Shown: positions 24,909 to 36,400 of the stretch, one piece after another | Numbering within the stretch: position 1 is the first letter of the stretch | Layout: each line of letters opens with the position of its first letter | NCBI GenBank assembly: GCA_045647865.1 | Contig: JAZRMW010000034.1 | Location: 1-64,000, forward strand | Direction of reading: 5' to 3' | Source of the DNA: Phocaeicola_A sp045647865 | GTDB lineage: Bacteria; Bacteroidota; Bacteroidia; Bacteroidales; Bacteroidaceae | DNA: 64,000 nucleotides | Made by a program: the position numbers and the translations under genes | The notes under the pieces: model-generated | The model's database searches: none | The model's input: the letters and a program-made list of their open reading frames with translations, nothing else | Told to the model about the DNA's origin: nothing

Positions 24909-27900
24909 TGAAAAGGATTATGGCGAAATCAATGAATAAGAATCGTGTGAATACCATTGGCAGGATTTGCATGATGATGCTGCTCCTCGTTGCGGCAGCT
25001 CCGGCTTGGGCCCAGTACCAAGTGTTGACAGGAGTGGTAAAGGATGTTTCGGGGGAACTGCCCGGTGTGAATGTCTATGTAGAGAATGGTCAGGGACGTA
25101 CCTTGAAAGGTACCATCACGGATATGTATGGAAAATATATTCTTGAGATTCCCGAAGGGGAGAAACGCCTGGTGCTGGTATATTCATTTATTGGTATGCA
25201 GACGCAGCGCATACCTTATAAGGGACAGAAAGTTCTGGATATCGAGTTGTCTTCTGAATCCACTCAGATGCAGGAGGTGGAGGTGACTGCTAAGAAATTG
25301 GAACGTAACGAATGGGGTATATCAGCCCGCGAAATGGTCTCTTCTACCCAGAAGATAGAAATGAAAGACTTGGTAGAGACGGTCCCTGTGTCCACGGTAG
25401 AGGAGGCTTTGCAGGGACAGTTGGCCGGTGTGGACATTACGGTAGGCGGTGACCCCGGTGCACGCAGTGCTATCCGTATCCGCGGTATGAATACGTTGAG
25501 TGGTGATGCCGAGCCGCTGTTTGTGATTGATGGTGTGCCAGTAGAGACTAATATGAGTGATGACTTCGATTTGCAGAATGCCAATGAGGAGGATTTGGGT
25601 GCCTTGTTGGGTATCTCGCCTTCCGACATTGAGTCGGTAGAGGTGTTGAAGGATGCTTCGGCTACAGCCATTTGGGGTGCACAGGGTGCGAATGGTGTGT
25701 TGGTCATCAACACCAAGAAGGGAACGGTGGGAAAGACCCGTTTCGCCTTCTCTTCCAAATATACACTCAAGTTCGAGCCGAATACAATCCCCATGTTGGA
25801 CGGTGACCAATATACGGCTTTGATGCAGGATGCCATCTGGAATGCAGCCGACTATGTGGGCTATAGCAATGCCGGTGACTATTTGCGTCTGTTGTTTGAT
25901 ACGCCTGAAATCGGTTACAATACCAATTGGAAATATTTCGATGAGTTCAACGTCTCTACCGACTGGTTGGATGAAGTCTGCCAGAATACCTCCACTTGGG
26001 AGAATACATTCTCAATGATCGGTGGTGGTGAAAAGGCTACTTATCGCCTGTCTTTGGGATATTTGAATGAAGGAGGAACCACTGTGGGTACCGATTTGGA
26101 CCGTTTCAATGCTTCACTGCGCGTGGATTACAACTTCTCCAAAAAACTGAAGTTCGGTGCAAATTTCTCCTTCTCAAACGTGTCGAAGGATGCCAACTGG
26201 TCAACCAATGTACGTGGTGAAGCTTTCAAGAAGATGCCGAACAAGTCGCCTTATGTCATCGGTGAGGACGGACAGCCTACGGACGACTATTTTGTCTATC
26301 AGACCACTGATTGGGAAGGGACATTCAATGGGAATACAAACTTCAATCCCGTGGCTATGGCCAAGGAGGCAACAAATCATACAGACTCACGTTCGACCAA
26401 AATCGTGTTGGATGTGAAGTATAAGATTCTGCCGGAATTGACCTATTCGGCATACGCTTCCTTGTCAATGGGTTCTACGAAGGTGCAGAAATTCTTGCCC
26501 CAAGTCGTAACGGGTGTTGCATGGAACAATCAGTATGCTAATTTGGGATATGACTCCAACAACAAGTCTCTATCCATCCAGACGGAGAATCGCCTGAACT
26601 TTGTAAAGAATTGGCGTGAGAACACCCATCAGTTGATTGCTTCTGCGGTTTTCCGTACATCGCAGTCAAACGGATCAAGCTACGTCTCCTCCACATCGGG
26701 TATGGCCTCCAGTGAAATGTCCGACCCGGTTGTCAGTCCGGCAGTGCAGGATATGTCATCCGGACGTTCTGAAGGACGCAAGTATTCGGGAGTTGCGTTG
26801 GCCAACTATACGTTGATGCGACGTTTCGTTGTACAAGGTTCATTGGCTGTAGAGGGGAATACTGCTTTTGGACGCACCAAACGTACCGGATATTTCCCTG
26901 GAGCTGGCGTTTCGTGGAATATTCAGAACGAACCTTGGTTGGCAAAAGCAAACCGTGAATGGCTGAATGAATTGAAACTGCGTTTCAGTTATGGTGAGAG
27001 TGGTAAGGCTCCGAGTGGAAATTCTATCTATTTGGGAGCATTTGCTGCCGGAGACCCGTATATGAACATGTCGTCCATCCGTCCGACCCGTATGCAATTG
27101 GACAAACTGAAATGGGAAACTTCCAAGGAATATAATCTTGGATTCAACTTTTCGGCTTTTGACTCGCGGTGGTCGGTTGTCGTAGATTATTATGACAAGC
27201 TGACATCGGACCTGTTGCAGAGGAATGTGACCGTACCCAGTACAACAGGTTATAGCAAAATCAACTATTTCAACTCCGGTAAGATTCAGAACCAAGGTTT
27301 GGAGGTTCGTACGGATATTACATTCTTCAAGAACAAGGATTGGAATGTGAATGCCTCGTTCAATGCCGCACGTAACCGTTCTAAAATTATAGAGATGCCG
27401 GTGAATATGACGGAAGAATCCGGAGCAGCATCCGGTGATGCCAATATGAAGAACGGACAGTATGCGGCCCGTGTCATTGTGGGGCAGCCTATCGGTGGTT
27501 TCTATGGCTATCGTTACAAAGGTGTTTACTCTACTCAGGAAGATACTTACGCACGCGATGCAAACGGAGGTGTCATGCACGGTGTGGATGGAAAACCGAT
27601 AGTCATGCGTAACGGTGCGGAACTTTGCTTCCCGGGTGATGCCATGTATGACGACATCAATCACGACGGTGTCATCAACCACTACGATATTGTTTATTTG
27701 GGTAACTCGCAGCCAATCTTGACTGGTGGTGCCAACTTTACAGTCCGCTACAAGGCTTGGTCGTTGCGTGCATCATTCCATGGACGTTTCGGACAATCCA
27801 TTGTGAATACAACCCGTATGAACAACGAATGTATGTATGGAAAGAGTAACCAATCAACAGCAGTATTGCGCCGTTGGCGCACCGAAGGGGATGTGACAGA

Positions 27901-28207
27901 CATTCCACGTGCTCTTTACAATGAGGGCCTCAATTATTTAGGCTCTGACCGCTTTGTAGAAGAGGCTAATTATATTCGTCTGAAAACATTGACGCTCAAC
28001 TATAATCTTCCCAAACGGATGTGTAAGAACATTGGTGTACAGTCGTTGAATGTCTTTGTGACAGGATACAATCTGTTGACATGGACTGATTATAGTGGAC
28101 AGGATCCCGAGGTGAAAACTCCCGGTAGTGCGTTCGATTATGCAGAAGATAGCGCACAGACTCCCTCGGCCATTCGCTTTTCTACAGGTGTTAACCTGAA
28201 TTTCTAA
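24905..28207 (+). CDS. SusC/RagA TonB-dependent outer-membrane transporter 1
   Basis: Imports oligosaccharides across the outer membrane using TonB energy. Signal region ends PAWAQ; a carboxypeptidase-regulatory-like domain follows (about 38-115, VLTGVVKDVSGELPGVNVYV), then the plug with the family signature IRIRGMNTLSGDAEPLFVID and SIEVLKDASATAIWG-type segment, and a long barrel ending in the C-terminal strand FSTGVNLNF. Length 1100 is normal. ATGATGA overlap with the upstream Fas1 gene and a 30-bp gap to SusD indicate tight coupling. The plausible start is the first ATG, though internal ATGs at 24908 and 24920 also give a signal sequence. Confidence 0.94.
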   Translation: MMKRIMAKSMNKNRVNTIGRICMMMLLLVAAAPAWAQYQVLTGVVKDVSGELPGVNVYVENGQGRTLKGTITDMYGKYILEIPEGEKRLVLVYSFIGMQTQRIPYKGQKVLDIELSSESTQMQEVEVTAKKLERNEWGISAREMVSSTQKIEMKDLVETVPVSTVEEALQGQLAGVDITVGGDPGARSAIRIRGMNTLSGDAEPLFVIDGVPVETNMSDDFDLQNANEEDLGALLGISPSDIESVEVLKDASATAIWGAQGANGVLVINTKKGTVGKTRFAFSSKYTLKFEPNTIPMLDGDQYTALMQDAIWNAADYVGYSNAGDYLRLLFDTPEIGYNTNWKYFDEFNVSTDWLDEVCQNTSTWENTFSMIGGGEKATYRLSLGYLNEGGTTVGTDLDRFNASLRVDYNFSKKLKFGANFSFSNVSKDANWSTNVRGEAFKKMPNKSPYVIGEDGQPTDDYFVYQTTDWEGTFNGNTNFNPVAMAKEATNHTDSRSTKIVLDVKYKILPELTYSAYASLSMGSTKVQKFLPQVVTGVAWNNQYANLGYDSNNKSLSIQTENRLNFVKNWRENTHQLIASAVFRTSQSNGSSYVSSTSGMASSEMSDPVVSPAVQDMSSGRSEGRKYSGVALANYTLMRRFVVQGSLAVEGNTAFGRTKRTGYFPGAGVSWNIQNEPWLAKANREWLNELKLRFSYGESGKAPSGNSIYLGAFAAGDPYMNMSSIRPTRMQLDKLKWETSKEYNLGFNFSAFDSRWSVVVDYYDKLTSDLLQRNVTVPSTTGYSKINYFNSGKIQNQGLEVRTDITFFKNKDWNVNASFNAARNRSKIIEMPVNMTEESGAASGDANMKNGQYAARVIVGQPIGGFYGYRYKGVYSTQEDTYARDANGGVMHGVDGKPIVMRNGAELCFPGDAMYDDINHDGVINHYDIVYLGNSQPILTGGANFTVRYKAWSLRASFHGRFGQSIVNTTRMNNECMYGKSNQSTAVLRRWRTEGDVTDIPRALYNEGLNYLGSDRFVEEANYIRLKTLTLNYNLPKRMCKNIGVQSLNVFVTGYNLLTWTDYSGQDPEVKTPGSAFDYAEDSAQTPSAIRFSTGVNLNF

Positions 28208-28237
28208 TCTGTATAACCTTATTAAAAGAATAAAGGA

Positions 28238-29866
28238 ATGAAAGAATTTAAATATATCATCAGAAAATCAAGGGGGAGAGAGCTGCTTCTTACCTTTTGT
28301 TCACTGTTGGCTATTCTTTGCTCTTCGTGTAACGATTGGTTGGAAGTTTATCCGGTCAACGAACAGGTGACACCCCGTTTCTGGCAATCCAAGGAAGATG
28401 TGGAGGCTGTTTTGGCTTCAGGTTATAATACGTTGCGTTCACAAGTGGCTGGATGTTTGGTTGATTGGGGAGAACTGCGTGGAGGCTCCATTGTTTCGCG
28501 TTCGAACAGCAACCGTCAGAAGATGCAGCAGTTCAAACTGACCTCTGACAACAAACTCTGCAGTTGGGCGGGAATGTATCAGGTCATTAATTACGTCAAC
28601 TCTGTCATCCATTATGCACCCGAAGTGCGGGGGAAAGACGAAACGTATCTGACAGCTTATATGAATGCTCATTTGGTGGAAGCCCGCTTCCTGCGTGCAC
28701 TTACCTATTTTTATTTGGTTCGCAACTTCAAGGAGGCACCTCTTATCGTCAATCCATACGTGGATGACTCACAGGAATTTTCTATAGCTAAAAGTTCAGA
28801 AGAGGAAATTATACGACAGATTCGGGAGGATATAGAGTGGGCATTGCAATCAGGGGCTGCAAAGGAGTATTATGAGGATCTCCAATGGGAAGGAGTCTCT
28901 AAAGGACGTGCTACCAAGTGGAGTTTGTACGCCTTGTTGGCCGATGTCGCTTTGTGGAGTGGTGATTACGATGCCTGCATTGACGCATGTAATCATTTAC
29001 TGAATGCTCGTGAAGAGTCGCAGACTGGATTTTTCCCTGCTTTTATGAAGGAACCCGGTCAATGGTTCAATATTTTCTATTTGGGCAATACGAATGAAGG
29101 AATCTTTGAACTGAATTGGCAGGAGAATACTTTTGGACAGACAACTGGAAGTCCATCCAATATATTTACGGTCAGTGCATCAGCAGCTTATCTGTTCTCT
29201 CCTGCCATGAGTGCGAGAATGAATGAAGAGAGTGCTGTCGTTGCGGCTAATGGGTCCACTTCTGTGAGAGCGCTTTGGGGAAATTGCGCGGTGATTACTG
29301 AAGGTGAAAGTCAGCATTGCGTGTGGAAATATAACGGTTTGCCTGGTGAAAAGACTGTTAGTCAGACACGTTTGCAGAAAGACGCGAATTGGATTGTTTA
29401 CCGCATGGCCGATGTAATTCTGATGAAGGCCGAGGCGTTGGTCTGGAAAGGTGGGCATGGAGTTGAGGCATTGGAACTGATGGATCAGGTACGTACTCGT
29501 GCCGGTTTGGTGGGATATGCACAGGCTGGTACGGATGAGGCTGATGAAGATGGAGTTGTGCCGGTGGATGTTAATAATCAATTGGATATGTTGAAGGCCA
29601 TTCTTTCAGAACGTGATATGGAATTTGCTGCCGAAGGAAAGCGTTGGTACGATTTAATGCGTTTCGGACGTAGTTTGAATTATAAGTATAAGGCGGAGTT
29701 CATTTCACTACTTGCCGATGAAAACGAATCGGTTACGATGGATTGGTTGCAAACGGTATTGGAAAATCCTTATGGATGGTATTTGCCTATCTTGCAGAGT
29801 GATATAGAATCCAATACATTGCTTGAACAGAATCCTTATTACGAGTCAACTTCTTCAAACAAATGA
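28238..29866 (+). CDS. SusD/RagB surface glycan-binding lipoprotein 1
   Basis: Forms the lid of the adjacent SusC channel and delivers glycan. Lipoprotein signal LLAILCSSC, followed by NDWLEVYP, a typical SusD opening. TPR-type helices carry the family pattern (FLRALTYFYLVRNFKEAPLI at about 150; DMEFAAEGKRWYDLMRFGR near 465). 542 residues is normal. Paired with the SusC immediately upstream. Confidence 0.94.
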   Translation: MKEFKYIIRKSRGRELLLTFCSLLAILCSSCNDWLEVYPVNEQVTPRFWQSKEDVEAVLASGYNTLRSQVAGCLVDWGELRGGSIVSRSNSNRQKMQQFKLTSDNKLCSWAGMYQVINYVNSVIHYAPEVRGKDETYLTAYMNAHLVEARFLRALTYFYLVRNFKEAPLIVNPYVDDSQEFSIAKSSEEEIIRQIREDIEWALQSGAAKEYYEDLQWEGVSKGRATKWSLYALLADVALWSGDYDACIDACNHLLNAREESQTGFFPAFMKEPGQWFNIFYLGNTNEGIFELNWQENTFGQTTGSPSNIFTVSASAAYLFSPAMSARMNEESAVVAANGSTSVRALWGNCAVITEGESQHCVWKYNGLPGEKTVSQTRLQKDANWIVYRMADVILMKAEALVWKGGHGVEALELMDQVRTRAGLVGYAQAGTDEADEDGVVPVDVNNQLDMLKAILSERDMEFAAEGKRWYDLMRFGRSLNYKYKAEFISLLADENESVTMDWLQTVLENPYGWYLPILQSDIESNTLLEQNPYYESTSSNK

Positions 29867-29893
29867 TAATCAATGCTAAAAAGCAAGAACGAT

Positions 29894-31639
29894 ATGAAAC
29901 ACTTGAAATTGAATATTCTTAGTCTGCTTGTAGGGGTTTCCTGTTTGTTGTGTACGACATCATGTAAAGACCTTTTTGAAGACCCTTATTTGGACGATAC
30001 TTTCATTGTTTATGATTTGATGCCTATCTCCTCTTATCTGGAGACTGAGCCGGAACTCTTTTCTGAGTGGCTTGAGCTCCTTCATCAGACGGATTTATAC
30101 AATGCGTTGAATCTGGCATCTTCAACCTATACATTGTTTGCACCAACCAACGAGGCTGTCAGACAGTTTTATCAGGACAAACGCGTAAATTCGGCTGTCG
30201 AACTTGATTCTGTATTGGGACATGACTATTTGCGTCAATTGGTCCTTTATCACATTTTGCAGGATAGTGTGTCGGTGGACGATTTTATTCAGGGTGGCCA
30301 ATTGACACCTCCTACCTATACGGGTGATTTCTTGGAAGTACGTTTTGGTAACGGTACGGATATAGAGCAATCCGGTTATGATGCATTCTATGTTAATGGT
30401 GAAGCACACGTGGGAAAATTTGGAATTTCTACAGTCAATGGTGTTATTTACGTGTTGGATGATGTGTTGCGTCCCATGATTGATCCAATGGTCAATCAAT
30501 TGTATGAATTGGGACGAAATGATATCCTGTGCGGAGCATTGGATGCTACAGGATGGTCTGATGTCTTGGCCAACCATATAAAGAAAGTCCAGGATGATGT
30601 GGAATTATTGAATTACTATACTCTGTTGGCTGTTCCTGATGAGATATTCCATGCCCATGGAATCACATCTTGGCAAGAGTTGGCAGCCTATGTAGGTGCG
30701 GATGAAGATTATAGAAATCCTTCGAATGAGTTATATCAGTACGTCTCATACCACATCATGGAGGGGTATCGTACTCTTGAGTCTCTTTGTGGATTTGATG
30801 TACCTATGGGTGATTCGACTCAGATTGAACATGCCCGTTTGTGGGATACCAAAGCAGGTATGCCCATTAAAGTGACCATGACACCCGATAGTGTTTTCTC
30901 CATGAATGCAGAGAGTGGAATGGGGGCATGGATTGAGACAGAGACTGCAGATTACAGAGTCCGTAATGGAGTGATACATCAATTGACCGGTATGTTGCCT
31001 ATTCCTACTACATTGCAGCCTGTACGAGTATGTTATGACGTGGCCGATTGTGGATGGGTACGCTCGTATGTGGAACGTTACAGTACGAATGGACAGGTCT
31101 TTCAATCTTCGGTGAAGAATGTTAGTAATGGTATTCCTGCAGGATTGGGATATCAGTATATGTATGGTCCTCAAGCTCCGGCTACGAGTTCATCGGCTCT
31201 TTACTATACGGCAGGAACCGCTTCGGGAGCTTACCGGGCATTGAATCATGACTGCCTCTATCTGAATATGGGGTATATGGGTGAAGTGACTTTTGAAACC
31301 CCGGTCGTTTTGCCCGGTCGTTATCGTATCGTCATGTCTTATATCTACGATTCCAGTATGGCTCCTTTCCGTACCTATAAAAATGGAAGCAATGGAGGAC
31401 TCACCTCCGTCCAATTGGATGGACAGGGAGAACGCAGCAAGAAATTACTCTATTCTTCCATTTCCGAAGCTGAATTGAATACTTTCCTGTTTGATTTGGA
31501 AGTAACTTCAGAAGTGGAATTTACGGAGGCGGGTCGTCATACGTTGACAGTCCGCTTTGAGGACCCGGCTGCAAGTAACTCCAATAAGTTCTATGTGATT
31601 ATAGATCACTTCCGATTCATTCCATTGGACGAAGAGTGA
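29894..31639 (+). CDS. fasciclin (Fas1) domain surface lipoprotein 2
   Basis: The frame opens at 29873, 6 bp after susD, but the ATG at 29894 starts directly at the lipoprotein signal (LLVGVSCLLCTTSC), so I prefer it. The acidic KDLFEDPYLDDT after the Cys supports surface display. One clear Fas1 module (STYTLFAPTNEAVRQFYQD ... YHILQDSVSVDDF) and a second weaker one (TLLAVPDEIFHAHG, VSYHIMEGY) occupy about residues 30-370. The last 200 residues are an all-beta domain (PGRYRIVMSYIYDSS, TLTVRFEDPA) reminiscent of carbohydrate-binding jelly rolls. Function as an accessory glycan-binding protein is inferred from operon position. Confidence 0.82.
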   Translation: MKHLKLNILSLLVGVSCLLCTTSCKDLFEDPYLDDTFIVYDLMPISSYLETEPELFSEWLELLHQTDLYNALNLASSTYTLFAPTNEAVRQFYQDKRVNSAVELDSVLGHDYLRQLVLYHILQDSVSVDDFIQGGQLTPPTYTGDFLEVRFGNGTDIEQSGYDAFYVNGEAHVGKFGISTVNGVIYVLDDVLRPMIDPMVNQLYELGRNDILCGALDATGWSDVLANHIKKVQDDVELLNYYTLLAVPDEIFHAHGITSWQELAAYVGADEDYRNPSNELYQYVSYHIMEGYRTLESLCGFDVPMGDSTQIEHARLWDTKAGMPIKVTMTPDSVFSMNAESGMGAWIETETADYRVRNGVIHQLTGMLPIPTTLQPVRVCYDVADCGWVRSYVERYSTNGQVFQSSVKNVSNGIPAGLGYQYMYGPQAPATSSSALYYTAGTASGAYRALNHDCLYLNMGYMGEVTFETPVVLPGRYRIVMSYIYDSSMAPFRTYKNGSNGGLTSVQLDGQGERSKKLLYSSISEAELNTFLFDLEVTSEVEFTEAGRHTLTVRFEDPAASNSNKFYVIIDHFRFIPLDEE

Positions 31640-31670
31640 TAAGTTGAATTTTGTAAATAGTAAAGTTATT

Positions 31671-33392
31671 ATGAAAGCTAAATATGGATATCTTTTCTGT
31701 ATCTCTCTATTCATGCTTGGAATAGGGACTGCGTGTGAGGATGAATGGGATAGTCACTATACTGCCACAACTCAGGGAAGCTGTGAAACTATTGAGGTAA
31801 CGGATAAATCTGCAGTAGAGTTCTTGGCCTCAGAAACCGGGTATTCTGAAATGCAGAATTTGCTCCAACACCAAGGCATTTTGGATGAAATGCAGGCGCG
31901 TGGACTGAAATATACACTGTTTGTGGTGCATGATGATAACCTGCTGCCTTTTGAGGAGGATTCGTTGTACATGGCACAATCACATATCTTGACGGGTAAA
32001 GTTTCGCCTTCCCAATTGGAGGAGGGACAACGTCTGCTGACTTGGACGGGGCGTTATGTTGACATAGAAAAAGATCGGCTTGCAACTTTGGAAGACTCCA
32101 TCGCTGTGGCAGGCAGTGTTGTGACACGTGTGGTAGAAGCATCCGATGCTTACATTTATGAATTGGACAAGTTGATTGCCATTCCGCGTTCGCTTCTTGA
32201 GATATTGGAACGTTTGCCGGATGAGGAGTATTCCATCTTTAAAGGGATGGTGAACAGGTATGCCGAAGAGACCTTTGACCGCGAAGCCAGTAAAGTACTT
32301 GGTATTGATCCATCGGGAAACACCATTTATGATTCGGTGAAGGTTGTCCGATACCCTTATTTCGAAGAAAATGGCATAGACATAACCTCTGCTTCGGCGC
32401 GAATGACGATGTTGATTCCTTCGAATGAACTGATTGAAGATGCGATAGAAAATGCCCATGCCCGAATCGCAGAATGGAACGACTTTGAGGAACGGATGGC
32501 TGCTTCAAAAGGTTACGATGCCAACAATCAGATTACAGGATTTTCACGAGACAGTGCCATCATTGAGAACTGGTGTTTCCAATGTGCATTTTTCAATGAG
32601 GAACTCTTGCCTGAATCATTCTTGGACAACGAAGAAATAGACCATTATTCGGCCTTTGGGAAGCAGTGGCGTACGACTGTGAATAAAGTTGATATCGAGA
32701 ATATGGTGCCGATGAGTAATGGAAAGGCTTATTATATGACTTCATTGAAGGTGCCGCAGAACGTCTTGATTTATCGCATCAAGGATTATGCCAAGTATTA
32801 CCAGTATTTGAGTGAAGCCGACAAAAGTGCGTGCTATGTTCTGGATAATATGAAATATAATCGCGTCAGTACCGAAGTGGCGGACTGGACGCCTGGTGAA
32901 GGATGGCCTATTCATAACAATACGGCTGTATGGTTTGACTGCGAGGATCAGACATTACAGTATGCCTCATTGAATTTCAAACCTTACCATTTTCATTTGA
33001 ATGCGGATAATTCATACGCTATGCAACCTTATATGATTCCCCCTGGAGAATATACTGTACACGTTGGCTTTGGAAACATTGGCAACATGCACGGGCCATT
33101 GAGAATCTCATTGGTTGATGAGAATGATCCGGATGATGAACTTTTCGTGGGTGTTATTGAAGCTGCCAATATGAGTAATTACAGTCGTGACCGTTATGGT
33201 ACAGGTTATCCCGAGGGATACGATCCAAGACTGCATGACAAGTATGACAAGGATGGAACACAGGTAGGAGTTGTCTCTATAACAGAAATGAAGCGTTTGG
33301 TTATCCGATATCATACATACAATTGGGGAGACTCTGGAAACAGAATCAATCCGCACCATTTTACATTCCGCCCGACGGTTAATTGCTATTAA
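31671..33392 (+). CDS. fasciclin (Fas1) domain surface lipoprotein 3
   Basis: The ATG at 31671 is preferred to the frame-open ATG at 31644 because it leads straight into the signal (YLFCISLFMLGIGTAC) and acidic EDEWDSHY. Fas1-like segments: LKYTLFVVHDDNLLPFEEDS with SHILTGKVSPSQLEEGQ, and MTMLIPSNELIEDAIENAHA further on. A C-terminal beta-sandwich (PPGEYTVHVGFGNIGNMHGP ... LVIRYHTYNWGDSG) resembles that of the preceding gene, suggesting that the two neighbours arose from a common ancestor and diverged. Spacing 31 bp before, 20 bp after. Role inferred as for the other Fas1 proteins. Confidence 0.8.
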   Translation: MKAKYGYLFCISLFMLGIGTACEDEWDSHYTATTQGSCETIEVTDKSAVEFLASETGYSEMQNLLQHQGILDEMQARGLKYTLFVVHDDNLLPFEEDSLYMAQSHILTGKVSPSQLEEGQRLLTWTGRYVDIEKDRLATLEDSIAVAGSVVTRVVEASDAYIYELDKLIAIPRSLLEILERLPDEEYSIFKGMVNRYAEETFDREASKVLGIDPSGNTIYDSVKVVRYPYFEENGIDITSASARMTMLIPSNELIEDAIENAHARIAEWNDFEERMAASKGYDANNQITGFSRDSAIIENWCFQCAFFNEELLPESFLDNEEIDHYSAFGKQWRTTVNKVDIENMVPMSNGKAYYMTSLKVPQNVLIYRIKDYAKYYQYLSEADKSACYVLDNMKYNRVSTEVADWTPGEGWPIHNNTAVWFDCEDQTLQYASLNFKPYHFHLNADNSYAMQPYMIPPGEYTVHVGFGNIGNMHGPLRISLVDENDPDDELFVGVIEAANMSNYSRDRYGTGYPEGYDPRLHDKYDKDGTQVGVVSITEMKRLVIRYHTYNWGDSGNRINPHHFTFRPTVNCY

Positions 33393-33412
33393 TATAATAA
33401 GGTATAAGAACT

Positions 33413-36400
33413 ATGAAGAAAATATTAGTTGGTATATGGGCTGTTTGTACAGCTGCCACTTCAATATATGCTGAGGAAATCCGTGGCCGAGTGCTGACGA
33501 CGGACAAACGTCCGGTGGTAGAGGCGATAGTCAGTGCCCCCATGAGTGGATCGGTAGTGACGGACAAGGATGGACAATTTGTATTGGAACTCAAGGAGGG
33601 AGTCGGTACATTCAATGTGTGGGCTACGGGTTACTATTCCGTGGAGCAATTGGTTAATGGACGTAAGGAGGTTGTCGTGATACTTGAGAGTGAAGAACGT
33701 TCCCGCTACAACGAAAGCCTGATATTGCCTCAGCGTGAAGATAATTTGCAGTCCCACTTAGAAGTCGTTTCGGCACAGAATGTGACTAAAAAGGATTTCA
33801 GTTTGGCTTCTAATCGTGTGGATGCTACACTGAATGGACGTTTTGCCGGGTTGTTTACCCGTCGGATGAGCGGTATGCCGGGTGAGGGAAGCTACCTGAA
33901 TCTGCGTGGTATCCGTTCGATGACTGCTGATAATGCTCCTTTAATTGTAGTCAATGGTGTACCTTATATGCCTGACAAAAACAGTTCCCAGGTCATAGAA
34001 GGATATACACGTGATTTGTTGCAGGGGTATCATATCCAGAATATTCAGAACATTACAGTGCTGAAAGGTGCTGAGGCTTCGCTTTATGGAACGTTGGGCT
34101 CCAATGGAGTCGTCTTGATCGAAACGGATGCGGCGACATATAACGATATGGAAACTCGGGTGAGCTATTATGGACAGATTGGATTGGGTTGGGCGAATAA
34201 GACCTTCCCACTGCTTTCTGGAACAACTTATACTGATTATTTGACTGATTTGGGACGGACTGCTTATCCAGAGCAGGGTACATTATTTGGCTATTTCCCT
34301 TTCCTGGAGAATCCTCAAAATATAAATCAACACTATTATAACAATCATACTGATTGGCAGGATGAGATTTACGGACGTTCCATTTCTCACAGTCATCTGA
34401 TGCGTGTAGAGGGTGGTGATAATATAGCCAAGTACGACCTTTCCATCGGGTATTCCGATGAAGAAGGTCTTTTGAAGAATACAGGCTTGTCGCGCTTTAA
34501 TCTGGGATTGAATGGAAATATATTGGTCAGTAGGACGGTCAATATCTTTGCATCCATAGATATGGCTTATTTATCAGGTGATTATCAGTTACAGGGGATG
34601 AATCGTTCCACCAATCCTATGTTGGCTGCATTGTCCAAGTCTCCTTTGCTCTCTCCGTTCAACAAGGATCGGGATGGAAATCTTATATCTACGTTTTCTC
34701 CATATTATTATGGTCATAATAAGTCAATGACATTTGCTGTATCGAATCCTTTGGCTGTAGTCAGTACGTTGGAAAGCGGCAATGAACAGTTGGAGTTGAA
34801 TATGAAGGTAGGTATCACGTATAAACCGACTCCTGATTGGAGTTTTTCGGCCATTGGTGGTATGTTCTATAATTACAATTCGGAAAATCTTTTTATTCCT
34901 GGTTCTACAACAAAGACGATTATTCCTGTGACCGATGCTTATGGTACAGCCAATAATATGGTCCGTAGTGGTGCCGCAGAAACGATGAATGTCTTCTTTG
35001 GGGCAAATGCACGTTTTAACCGTACCTTTGATGAACTACATCGTGTGGATGCCATTGCTGGTGTGCAGGGACTTGTCACTCGCAATGAATACGATGCTGG
35101 CGAAGGGCGTAATACAGCCAATGACTTTTATAGGACCCTCAATTATACCGATGAAGTGGGACGCCATTTTTTTGGATATCTCAACACTTGGAATTGGTTG
35201 AATTTCTACATGCACGGTAGCTATACGTTTGCCCGTCAGTGGCAGGCTGCAGCTAATTTTGCGTTGGATGGAGCTTCTTCTACGGGAGCCGATGCGACAC
35301 GGATGCAATTTTATCCCTCCTTCTCTGCTGCATGGATCGGTAAGGGTAATGCCGCATTGCAGAATCTTACCTGGCTGAATACGTTGAATGTCCGTGCGGA
35401 GTATGGTTGGAGCGGTAATTCCCGGTTTGCCAGTGAACTGTCTCGCTACAATTATTATTCTGGTGCTTATACCTCCATTTCTACAATTGAACGTCGGGGG
35501 GTTCCCAATACTTCATTGAAACCCGAACGGGTAAATCTGTTCAATCTGGGAGTAGATGTCAGCCTGTTGCAGAACCGTCTTTCGTTTGCGGTGGATTACT
35601 ACAACAATCGTGTCACGGATATGATTATGTTAAAGCCTACGGAATCTGTCTATGGCTCATATCCTTATTATGCGAATATCGGTGAGATGACGAACAAGGG
35701 TGTGGAGCTTTCGATGGAAGCAGTGCCTGTGCGAATGGGGGATTTTGAATGGAAAGTCGGTGGAAATATGACACTTCCTGAAAGTAAGATGACTTCTACT
35801 GGTAGCAATGAACCTGTTCTCGTCAAAGGAGACGATGGTATGCAATTGATCACAGTAGAAGGTAAATCTCCCTATCAATTCTATGGATTGAAGGTCTTGG
35901 GGGTATTTGCTACTCCCGAGGAAGCTGCTGTTGCCAATCTGACAAATTCAACAGGGCGTCCTTTTGAAGCGGGTGACATCCACTTCTGGGATGTGAATGA
36001 AGATGGGCGCATTACAGAGAAAGACCGTGTTATGCAGGGAACAGCAGCTCCTGACTTCTTTGGTGGGTTCTTTACAGAATTCCGCTACAAGGGATTTGCT
36101 TTGACTGCCGACTTCAATTTCGCTCATGGAGGAAAGGCTTATAATGCTGTACGCAGACAGATGGAATCAATGAGTAATTTTGATAACCAATCGCAAGCTG
36201 TTATGCGTCGATGGACTGAGGAGGGACAGCAGACCGATATGCCTCGTGCCATGTATGGTGATCCTGCAGGAAATGCAGCATTCTCAAGTCGTTGGTTAGA
36301 GGATGCATCTTTCCTTCGTTTGCAGGAGTTGACATTCTCTTATTCGTTTCAGAAATCATTGCTGAATTTTTTCCGTTCTGGAACGCTGTATGTGACAGGG